From NCBI GenBank assembly GCA_965368585.1, contig CBDUNM010000120.1, positions 1 to 15,870 of the forward strand: a DNA stretch of 15,870 bases, read 5' to 3'. Position numbers and translations under genes: made by a program. How positions within the stretch are numbered: the first letter of the stretch is position 1; every line of letters begins with the position of its first letter. Shown piece by piece: positions 8,919 through 14,769 of this stretch. Origin of the DNA: JARRQB01 sp965368585. GTDB lineage: Bacteria; Pseudomonadota; Gammaproteobacteria; Chromatiales; Chromatiaceae. The notes beneath the pieces were generated by a model. It saw nothing but the letters and a program-made list of their open reading frames with translations, was not told the origin of the DNA and did not search any database.

Positions 8919-8936
8919 TGGTGCAACATGCAGGCT
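8919..8936 (+). repeat. Dispersed motif, copy B (inverted orientation)
   Basis: TGGTGCAACATGCAGGCT on the plus strand. It shares 16 bases with copy A and all 18 with copy C, both of which face the other way. Shortly after it, TTAAAGCGTGTAG resembles the first codons of the macA-like gene (TTAAGCGTGTTG), so copy B may be a small inverted duplicate of that gene's start region. The frame it opens has no recognisable product. Confidence 0.7.
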
Positions 8937-9005
8937 GGCGTATTAAAGCGTGTAGAGCCTTTCTCAGGCCTCAGGCGCGGCTGGACGCCTTGGCACCGCT
9001 GCTCG

Positions 9006-9266
9006 TCAATACCCCGTGCCGCCGGGTTCCGGCGAGGAGCCGAGTTCACCGGGCGGTCCCGCCATGTACTCCGACATACACTCGGTCATATAGTCTTCCA
9101 ATTCCTCGGCTAATATATTCAGACTGGCGGCCGCATCCTCGCAGTAATGCCGGGCTTCGCTTTCAGTCGGTTTGACTCCGGATGTCTGTTCGTCTGCCGC
9201 GGCATGGGCTGCGAAGACTGTCATCGCCAGGCCGAAAAGCGTGCGTGTCGTTATCGTGTAGTTCAT
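9006..9266 (-). CDS. Small secreted two-cysteine protein of unknown function
   Basis: An 86-aa protein that I do not recognise. It starts at ATG 9266 with GGAG eight bases upstream. A signal peptide (MNYTITTRTLFGLAMTVFAA, then HAAA) is followed by an acidic mature part of about 62 residues with two cysteines: one in ARHYCEDAA and one in DYMTECMSEYM, 25 residues apart. Between them is a likely amphipathic helix rich in Ala, Leu and Glu. The tail is Gly/Pro-rich (GPPGELGSSPEPGGTGY). The cysteine pair suggests one periplasmic disulfide, as in HdeA-like helical proteins, but the motif does not match that family closely. It faces the same way as the exporter operon 319 bp downstream, so co-regulation is possible. 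Signal peptide and RBS support a real gene. Confidence 0.7.
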   Translation of the reverse strand: MNYTITTRTLFGLAMTVFAAHAAADEQTSGVKPTESEARHYCEDAAASLNILAEELEDYMTECMSEYMAGPPGELGSSPEPGGTGY

Positions 9267-9639
9267 TGGCGGTACTCCGGAAAAATCGATTGGACTGGCT
9301 GGCGCGGTTCCTTCGAGACAAACCATTCGCCGCCACTCATTCATTCAAGGTCACGCCACGCTGAACGCGGAAACCCCGTTTGACCGCAGACGTTCCGCGG
9401 CAACGCCCCGCCGACAAAGGATTCGCCGGGCGAAAATTCCGCTTCCTGGAGATACCCGTGTGCGACAGCGGGGCACCTAGGCCATGGTCACATGCAAGCT
9501 TCTAAAACTGCGCGGGTCGGTGGCGTTCTTTTCCCGCCAGCGCATCGCTTCAGCTTAGACCATTCGGCGTGCGCCATGAATTTCTTTTCGCGGCAGCTGT
9601 CGTGATGAGTCGCAGCTTTGAGCTAGCTGGAATGGCTAG

Positions 9640-9663
9640 CCTGCATGTTGCACCAGTATCCGG
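9640..9663 (-). repeat. Dispersed motif, copy C
   Basis: Identical to copy A over 24 bases in the same orientation. Here the embedded ATG opens only a seven-codon frame (MQASHSS, then TAG), so the motif is not tied to a long gene. It lies about 290 bp upstream of the response regulator and 374 bp upstream of the small secreted protein. Confidence 0.8.
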
Positions 9664-9832
9664 CTGAACGAGGGGCTCGCGATCCGCGCCAACTTGATCC
9701 GCGGAGTACCCGGTGGCGTCACTGAATTACAAAAAATTAATCTTCCCGTCACCTGCCGTCAAGCCACTGCGGTTTAAAGTCTGGGTACTGGATCGGCACG
9801 CGCGCCGCGACTCCGACCCATGCGTAATCATG

Positions 9833-9868
9833 AACGGCGGCAGCCGGCAATGGCGAACTGCCGCCGTT
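9833..9868 (+). promoter_or_regulatory. 11-bp stem hairpin upstream of the response regulator
   Basis: AACGGCGGCAG (9833-9843) and CTGCCGCCGTT (9858-9868) are exact inverted copies around a 14-nt loop, 86 bp before the response regulator ATG. It could be a leader hairpin if transcription starts upstream, or an insulating terminator. Only two Ts follow the stem. Confidence 0.4.
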
Positions 9869-9954
9869 GTATGCGCACCAGGTCTGAGCCGGCTTTGTTC
9901 AGCTGCGCGGCGGAGATGGTATGGTTAGAATATTTTCGGAGGCGCGGGATCGAT

Positions 9955-10653
9955 ATGCGGGTACTGATCGTCGAGGACGATGCCAATACCGCGGACTTCA
10001 TCGTCAAAGGCTTGCGCCAGGCGGGGTATGTCCCCGACCGTGCGGCTGACGGTAAGGAAGGTCTGTTCCTGGCGCTCGAGCAGCCGTACGACGCGATCGT
10101 GCTGGACCGCATGCTGCCGGGTCTCGACGGTCTGGTCTTGCTGCGCACCCTGCGCGGCGCCGGCAATCACACGCCGGTGTTGCTGTTGAGCGCGCTCGGC
10201 GAAGTGGACGACCGGGTCGAGGGATTGCGGGCCGGCGGCGACGACTACCTGATCAAGCCCTTTGCCCTGATCGAACTGCAGGCCCGCCTGGAGGCGCTGC
10301 TGCGCCGGGGTGAGATGAAAATGGCGGATAGCGTACTGCGTCTGGGCGATCTGGAACTGGATCGCTTGACCCGCAGCGCGCGCCGCGCCGAACGAAGCAT
10401 CGATCTGCAGCCGCGCGAGTACCAGTTGCTCGAGTACCTGCTGTTGCACGCCGGGCAGGTGGTCACGCGCACCATGCTGCTCGAAGGCGTCTGGGACTAT
10501 CACTTCGATCCGCAGACCAACGTCATCGACGTGCACATCAGCCGCCTGCGTGCCAAGCTGGACAAAGACGAGGAGCGGCCGCTGCTGCACACCGTGCGCG
10601 GCGCCGGCTATTGCCTGCGCGACGACAGCGACGCCGCGGCCGATCCGCGGTGA
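9955..10653 (+). CDS. OmpR/PhoB-family response regulator
   Basis: DNA-binding response regulator of 232 aa. The receiver domain (1-115) has the acidic pocket EDD (residues 7-9), phospho-acceptor Asp 51 in VLDRMLPGLDG, Ser 79 in the LLLSA segment and Lys 101 in YLIKPF. The winged-helix effector domain (about 128-225) has the family features LGDLELDRLTRSARR, LQPREYQLLEYLL, HAGQVVTRTMLLEGVW, VIDVHISRLRAKLD and the terminal hairpin HTVRGAGYCLRD. I chose ATG 9955, at the start of the canonical MRVLIVEDD; GGAGG lies 12 bases upstream, a long spacing. The gene overlaps the following kinase by four bases (GTGA). It is divergent from the exporter and the small secreted protein, which suggests but does not prove that it controls them. 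Confidence 0.96.
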   Translation: MRVLIVEDDANTADFIVKGLRQAGYVPDRAADGKEGLFLALEQPYDAIVLDRMLPGLDGLVLLRTLRGAGNHTPVLLLSALGEVDDRVEGLRAGGDDYLIKPFALIELQARLEALLRRGEMKMADSVLRLGDLELDRLTRSARRAERSIDLQPREYQLLEYLLLHAGQVVTRTMLLEGVWDYHFDPQTNVIDVHISRLRAKLDKDEERPLLHTVRGAGYCLRDDSDAAADPR

Positions 10654-12050
10654 AGGGGCGGCTGCCGCGCAGCTTCACCTTGCGCCTGGCGCTGACTTAC
10701 CTGTCGTTGTTCGGCATTTCGGTGCTGCTGCTGATGGTGTTCATCTATTGGTCCACGGCCGCCTACATGGCGCGCCAGTCCGATGCCCTCATCGAGTCCG
10801 AAATCGCCGGCCTGGCCGAGCGCTACGATCTGTCGGGGCTGGACGGCCTGACGTCACTGATCTCCGAGCGCCTGTCGCGACAGCCGACGGGATTGTCGAT
10901 CTACCTCCTCGCCGACCGGGACTACACCCGCCTGCTGGGTAATCTCGATCGCTGGCCGACCGCGCCGGTAGATGACCAGGGTTGGGTCGATTTCCGACTG
11001 AGCAATGCCGAAGGCGATGGGTTCGTGGTGCACGAGGCGCGCGCCCGCCGCTTTGCCTTGTCCGGCGGCTTTCACCTGTTGGTGGGGCGCGACATAGCGC
11101 CACTGGTCGCGGCCAAGGAACGTATCTTGGTCACTCTTGCGTGGGGTCTGGGTTTGATGCTGGCGCTGGGCGCAATCGGCGGCTGGTGGATGAGCCGGCG
11201 CATGGCGCGGCGCATCGAGACCATCAACCGCACCAGCCGCGAGATCGTGAGCGGCGACCTGTCCCGCCGGATACCGCTGCAGGGAACGGGCGACGAGTTG
11301 GATCGCCTGGCGGGTAACCTGAACCAGATGCTCGAACGCATCCAGGCGCTGATGGAAGATGTCCGGCGGGTGTCGGACAATATCGCCCACGACCTGCGCA
11401 CCCCACTGGGTCGCCTGCACAATCAGTTGGACAGCCTGCGCGCCGAGGTGGGAGCGGCGGGCCTGGACACCGCCGGGGTCGAACAGGCGCTGAGTGAGAG
11501 CCAGGGGCTGCTCGCGACCTTCAATGCCTTGCTGCGTATTGCGCGCATCGAGGCGGGTTACCGGGCAGAGGGCTTTGCGCCGGTGGACCTGGCGGACCTG
11601 GCGCGGGACGTGGCCGAATACTACGAGCCGCTGGCCGAGGCCCGCGGTCAGGCGCTGGCCGTACAGACGGTGCCGGGTGTGCGAGTTTCAGGCGATCGCG
11701 ACCTGCTGTTCCAGGCCTTGGCCAACCTGCTGGACAACGCCATCAAGTACACGCCGCAGGGCGGACACATCGACGTGACGCTGCGATCACCTGGCCCCGG
11801 GACCGCAGAACTGGCGGTGTGCGACAGCGGCCCGGGGATTCCGCCGGCGGCGCGAAAACGGGTGTTTCAGCGTTTCTTCCGCTTGGAGGCCAGCCGCTCG
11901 ACGCCCGGCAGCGGGCTCGGCCTGAGTCTGGTGGAAGCAGTGTCCCGACTGCACGGTATCGAGCTGGTCGTCGCGGACAATGCGCCAGGCACACGGCTCG
12001 AATTGCGCTGCGCGACACTACCGTCCGCCGCAAACGGTTCGGTACCTTGA
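10650..12050 (+). CDS. Sensor histidine kinase, partner of the upstream response regulator
   Basis: Inner-membrane sensor kinase of 466 aa starting at GTG 10650, inside the regulator's stop codon. TM1 lies at about 12-34 (LALTYLSLFGISVLLLMVFI) and a periplasmic sensor region of about 120 residues follows. TM2 lies at about 159-181 (ILVTLAWGLGLMLALGAIGG), then HAMP to about 235. HisKA carries His 247 in NIAHDLRTPLGRLHNQ. The ATPase domain has the N box ANLLDNAIKYTPQGG (Asn 363), G1 CDSGPGIP (391-398), F box VFQRFFR and G2 GSGLGLSL. All motifs needed for autophosphorylation are present. The sensor region has no domain I recognise and no metal-binding clusters of Cys or His, so the signal is unknown. 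It ends 19 bp from the convergent corA-like gene. Confidence 0.95.
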   Translation: MKGRLPRSFTLRLALTYLSLFGISVLLLMVFIYWSTAAYMARQSDALIESEIAGLAERYDLSGLDGLTSLISERLSRQPTGLSIYLLADRDYTRLLGNLDRWPTAPVDDQGWVDFRLSNAEGDGFVVHEARARRFALSGGFHLLVGRDIAPLVAAKERILVTLAWGLGLMLALGAIGGWWMSRRMARRIETINRTSREIVSGDLSRRIPLQGTGDELDRLAGNLNQMLERIQALMEDVRRVSDNIAHDLRTPLGRLHNQLDSLRAEVGAAGLDTAGVEQALSESQGLLATFNALLRIARIEAGYRAEGFAPVDLADLARDVAEYYEPLAEARGQALAVQTVPGVRVSGDRDLLFQALANLLDNAIKYTPQGGHIDVTLRSPGPGTAELAVCDSGPGIPPAARKRVFQRFFRLEASRSTPGSGLGLSLVEAVSRLHGIELVVADNAPGTRLELRCATLPSAANGSVP

Positions 12051-12069
12051 TCTTGCCGCCGTCGATCGC

Positions 12070-13149
12070 TCATAGCCAGCGTCGGCGCCGGAAAAAGAGC
12101 AACATACCTCCGGCGACCGCGGCCATCAGCAGCCATGCCAGCGGGTAACCGTAGTACCAGTTGAGTTCAGGCATGGCCCAGGGGCTCTTGGCGTTGTTGC
12201 CGAAGTTCATGCCGTAGACGCCGACCACGAAGGTCAGCGGGATAAAAATGGTGGCGATCACCGTCAGCACCCGCATGATCTCGTTCATATGATTGCTGAT
12301 GCTCGACAGGTAGATGTCCAGCATGCTCACACTCATGTCGCGATAGGTCTCGAGCAGGTCCATGACCTGTATGGTGTGGTCGTAACAGTCGCGCAGGTAG
12401 ACCCGCGTTTCGTCACTGATCAGGTCGCGCTCTTCGCGCACCAGGGCATTGAGGACCTCGCGCTGCGGCCACAGCATGCGCCGCAACAGGATCAGTTCGC
12501 GCTTCACCGTATAGATGTGCACCAAGGTATCGCGGGATGCACTGGCCACGATTTTCTCTTCCAGTTCCTCCAGTTGCAGGCCAAAGGATTCGAGCACCGG
12601 AAAGCCCTGGTCGATCACGGTATCGAGCAGGGCGTAGAGCAGGTAGTCGGAGCCGCGGCTGCGCAGTTTGCCGGGCGCTTCCTGCAGGCGCCGGAGCACG
12701 GGTTCGAACGGGTCGACAGGGCCTTCGCAGAAGCTCAGCACATAGTTCGCGGCGAAGAAAAAGCTCACCTGATGCACTTTCACCTGGCCGTTGTCGAAGC
12801 GGGGCAGCGACAGTATGGCGAACAGCTGGCCGTCGAATTCGTCGACCTTGGGGCGCTGCCCGGTGTTGTGCACGTCCTCGAGCGAGAGTGAATGAAGTCC
12901 GAAGTGCATGCCGATTTGTGCCAGCAGCGACCCTGAGGGCTGTCCCTGCACATGTAGCCAGGTCATGGGATGAGAATCTCGCCCCTGCGTGTCGGGTGGG
13001 GTGAACGCCAGATCCTGGGAGATCTTGATCGCAGCAGGTCCGTAGCGGACAAGGCGGACCTGGCAGGGTGTCTCGGCCGGTTCCTCGTGTTTGCGCAGGG
13101 TGCCGGGAGAGGTGCCCGGCGCATGATAACGTTTGGTGAAAAAAGCCAT
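12070..13149 (-). CDS. CorA-family divalent metal cation transporter
   Basis: Pentameric inner-membrane channel for Mg2+ or related cations, 359 aa. A long cytoplasmic N-terminal domain with extended helices (for example FGLQLEELEEKIVASASRDT and the segment around YDHTIQVMDLLETYRDMSVS) is followed by TM1 (about 293-312, IATIFIPLTFVVGVY). The signature YGMNFG (GMN at 313-315) comes next, then an acidic/aromatic loop (PWAMPELNWYYGYP), TM2 (about 334-353) and a basic tail FFRRRRWL. The start ATG 13149 has AGGAG seven bases upstream. The N-terminus has about 35 extra hydrophilic residues (FTKRYHAPGTSPGTLRKHEE). The RBS, start and first codons are duplicated at 14450-14490. Family is certain; whether it carries Mg2+, Co2+ or Zn2+ is not determined by sequence here. 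Confidence 0.95.
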   Translation of the reverse strand: MAFFTKRYHAPGTSPGTLRKHEEPAETPCQVRLVRYGPAAIKISQDLAFTPPDTQGRDSHPMTWLHVQGQPSGSLLAQIGMHFGLHSLSLEDVHNTGQRPKVDEFDGQLFAILSLPRFDNGQVKVHQVSFFFAANYVLSFCEGPVDPFEPVLRRLQEAPGKLRSRGSDYLLYALLDTVIDQGFPVLESFGLQLEELEEKIVASASRDTLVHIYTVKRELILLRRMLWPQREVLNALVREERDLISDETRVYLRDCYDHTIQVMDLLETYRDMSVSMLDIYLSSISNHMNEIMRVLTVIATIFIPLTFVVGVYGMNFGNNAKSPWAMPELNWYYGYPLAWLLMAAVAGGMLLFFRRRRWL

Positions 13150-13441
13150 GCGTATGCTCCTAAATTAGTGACGGCTGGGCCGGCCGGCGTGAGTGGCCGC
13201 CACCCTCAATCCGACAGGATATCAACTGTGTAAACGCGTGTCGGGGTGTCGCCGGCGACACTCAAGTCAGTGCGTCGGTTACCCCGGGGTAAGGCGGGCA
13301 GTTCGGCGATATGCACCCCCCGGACCGGTGTCTGCGGTGTTAATCTCGCCGTGCCTGCCGTGGTCCAGTTCCCAGGCAACGCGCGCCGGCGCCGTCAGAC
13401 AGACTGCCAGCGACGTACCGCGGTGCAGGGTGCGCACCCGC
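13121..13441. repeat. Left copy of the duplicated corA/GH15 junction
   Basis: This block aligns in the same orientation with 14450-14769. It starts sharply at GCATGATAACGTTTGGTGAA in both copies, and only two differences occur in the first 41 bases. Similarity then falls through the non-coding part and rises again over GH15 codons, with shared blocks such as TCGGCGATATGCACCCC and CGTCAGACAG. It fades at about 13441. Here the corA start is the real one and the GH15 part is dead. Confidence 0.8.
13206..13441 (-). pseudogene. C-terminal remnant of a GH15 glucoamylase-like gene
   Basis: Translated on the minus strand, this gives VRTLHRGTSLAVCLTAPARV followed by AWELDHG, aligning with VRTLPTGKRLAICLTAPASI and AWELDHG of the intact gene. 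After one extra base in the C-run near 13316-13322 it continues in another frame as LPALPRGNRRTDLSVAGDTP and TRVYTVDILSD, against LPALPPGSRRINFRISSDTS and TRMYQVDILSD. The stop is at 13206-13208, at the matching place. Only about 78 codons remain and there is no start. Differences are concentrated in ways that preserve residues, so this copy probably diverged as a working gene before it was truncated and frameshifted. Confidence 0.8.
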
Positions 13442-13517
13442 CAAATAAAGTCACAGGCACCGTGCCGTGTATCATAAATACGACAAATCGTCCTGTCCGC
13501 GATACGCAATGGGAGTA

Positions 13518-13594
13518 TTTGCAAAAAAAGTGTTGTATCTATGCAAATAGCACTTGCGAGGTACCAGGCCTGGTGATATCGTGTTTTTGCAAAT
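13518..13594. promoter_or_regulatory. Three TGCAAA motifs upstream of the beta-barrel gene
   Basis: TTTGCAAA (13518-13525), TATGCAAAT (13540-13548) and TTTTGCAAAT (13585-13594) share the core TGCAAA, with GC centres 22 and 46 bp apart. The stretch is clearly AT-richer than the surrounding DNA. They lie 120-200 bp upstream of the start and could be a regulator cluster; chance occurrence in AT-rich DNA is a real alternative. Confidence 0.35.
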
Positions 13595-13607
13595 AAAGTC
13601 CTTGTTA

Positions 13608-13679
13608 ACTCAACTGGAGCAACCGCTTACTTGTTGATAATTAGCAACAGTTGAGTAATGGTGTATGTTATTCGGTAAT
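13608..13679 (+). promoter_or_regulatory. Candidate promoter with flanking inverted repeat for the beta-barrel gene
   Basis: TTGAGT (13651-13656) and GGTAAT (13674-13679), 17 bases apart, are a plausible weak sigma-70 -35/-10 pair 35 bp upstream of the ATG. The -35 lies in the right arm of a 9-bp inverted repeat, ACTCAACTG (13608-13616) and CAGTTGAGT (13648-13656), so a protein bound there could block or assist polymerase. Confidence 0.35.
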
Positions 13680-13713
13680 TTTATCGAATGACCGATCTTA
13701 CGGAGTAATTCAG

Positions 13714-14253
13714 ATGAAGATGATTTCTCGCAAAGCACTTTCCACGGCCATTGGCTGCGTGGCTATTCTTGCGGCAGCGCCCGCTTACACATTCCAGGAC
13801 ACGGGCGACAAAGAGGTCGAGTTTACAGGTGGCTTCTCCCATACCGACGGGACGGATGTCGGCACCGTGAATGCCGACGTTTCCCTTGGCTATTACGTGG
13901 CCCCTCGCGTGAACGTCGGCATTCGCCAGACCCTGAGTTATAACTTTGTCGACAACGGGGATGATACCTGGACGGCGAGCACCATCCCGTTCGTGAACTA
14001 TAACTTCGATACGGGAAACCCGAACTTCCGGCCCTTCATTGGTGCCTTCGCGGGCGCGGCCTACAACGACGATGACACCACCGGGACCATAGGCCCGGCG
14101 CTGGGCTTCAAGTACTTCCTCAGCGACAACACGGCGCTCGTCGCGCGCTACCGCTACGAGTGGTATTTTGAGGAACTCACGTTCAATGACGCGACCGAAA
14201 CCGCCGACGGTAATCACATCGTCACGGTCGGTATGAGCTATCTCTGGCAGTAA
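13714..14253 (+). CDS. Outer-membrane beta-barrel protein
   Basis: Exported protein of 179 aa. A signal peptide (MKMISRKALSTAIGCVAILA, then AAPAY) is followed by alternating polar/aromatic segments typical of a small, probably 8-stranded barrel: VEFTGGFSHT, NADVSLGYYVAP, VNVGIRQTLSYNF, STIPFVNYNFD, RPFIGAFAGAAYND, GPALGFKYFLSDNTALVARY and a last strand HIVTVGMSYLW. Acidic Asp/Asn/Thr-rich loops (DNGDDTW, NDDDTTGT) lie between. It ends in Trp-Gln rather than the usual Phe. The start ATG 13714 has GGAG eight bases upstream; longer versions lack this site. It is the only plus-strand gene here, flanked by the two copies of the corA/GH15 junction, and has its own terminator, so it looks like a self-contained inserted unit. 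Function may be structural or a small pore; the class is clear, the substrate unknown. Confidence 0.85.
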   Translation: MKMISRKALSTAIGCVAILAAAPAYTFQDTGDKEVEFTGGFSHTDGTDVGTVNADVSLGYYVAPRVNVGIRQTLSYNFVDNGDDTWTASTIPFVNYNFDTGNPNFRPFIGAFAGAAYNDDDTTGTIGPALGFKYFLSDNTALVARYRYEWYFEELTFNDATETADGNHIVTVGMSYLWQ

Positions 14254-14298
14254 CGAGTACACCAACCGAACGCTGTACCCCCTGCGGTGTTCGGCTGC

Positions 14299-14328
14299 GG
14301 CCGGGCCGATCGATCGGCCCGGCCTTTC
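14299..14328 (+). terminator. Perfect 26-bp palindrome, intrinsic terminator of the beta-barrel gene
   Basis: GGCCGGGCCGATC (14299-14311) is followed directly by its exact inverted copy GATCGGCCCGGCC (14312-14324) and TTTCC. It lies 45 bp after the barrel gene's stop. A strong GC stem with a short T-run supports an intrinsic terminator, although the T-run is weak. Confidence 0.7.
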
Positions 14329-14442
14329 CCCGACAAATCACAATCGTCTGCGGCGGGGCGTTGGCCGTCGTCACTGTCCACTTGCTCGGAAAACAGCCGA
14401 TTCCGGCGAGCCCCAACAACTTCGCGCCTTACATGATTTAAC

Positions 14443-14478
14443 TCAATTTGCATGATAACGTTTGGTGAATAAGGCCAT
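14443..14478 (-). pseudogene. Duplicated corA start, 11-codon remnant
   Basis: Minus-strand ATG 14478, with AGGAG seven bases upstream, reads MALFTKRYHAN and then TGA. The intact corA-like gene starts MAFFTKRYHAPG with the same RBS and spacing. Homology stops exactly after CATGC in the ninth and tenth codons, and nothing further of corA follows. It could still be translated as an 11-residue peptide, but I see no sign of function. Confidence 0.75.
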
Positions 14479-14769
14479 GCGTATGCTCCTGATTGTGCCG
14501 CGGTCGGGCGACCGGCGTGGGTGGGCTTCGGTCCTCAATCGGACAGGATATCCACCTGATACATGCGGGTCGAGGTGTCGCTGGATATACGGAAGTTAAT
14601 ACGGCGGCTGCCGGGAGGTAAGGCGGGCAGCTCGGCGATATGCACCCCGAGACCCGGGTTCGTCGTGGCAGTCTCGCCCTGCCCGCCGTGGTCCAGCTCC
14701 CAGGCAATGCTTGCCGGCGCCGTCAGACAGATGGCCAGGCGTTTGCCGGTGGGCAGGGTGCGTACCGGT
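14450..14769. repeat. Right copy of the duplicated corA/GH15 junction
   Basis: Partner of 13121-13441. Here the GH15 part is the real 3' end of the gene running to the right edge, and the corA part is the dead 11-codon start. The two copies lie 1329 bp apart and in direct orientation, with the beta-barrel gene and its control region between. Confidence 0.8.

Larger units (their letters stand above)
9267..9954. other. Long intergenic region between the small secreted protein and the two-component operon
   Basis: About 690 bp that must hold divergent promoters for both neighbours. No frame here carries a recognisable protein. It includes a 13-base palindrome TTCGCC-G-GGCGAA at 9422-9434, motif copy C at 9640-9663 next to paired GCTAGC sites, an AT-rich stretch near 9725-9740, a hairpin at 9833-9868 and a TATGGTT half-site at 9920. 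Confidence 0.5.

Noticed and set aside
8919..9663. Integron cassette or CRISPR-like array from the repeated 16-24 bp motif
   Set aside because: There are only three copies with irregular spacing and mixed orientation, no integrase, no cas genes and no attC-like structure.
14299..14324. 26-bp palindrome as a recombination or attachment site
   Set aside because: Its position 45 bp after a stop codon and the following Ts fit a terminator; no integrase or second copy is seen.
13121..14769. Insertion sequence or composite transposon with long direct repeats
   Set aside because: The flanking repeats are made of corA and GH15 gene ends, have no terminal inverted repeats, and there is no transposase frame between them.
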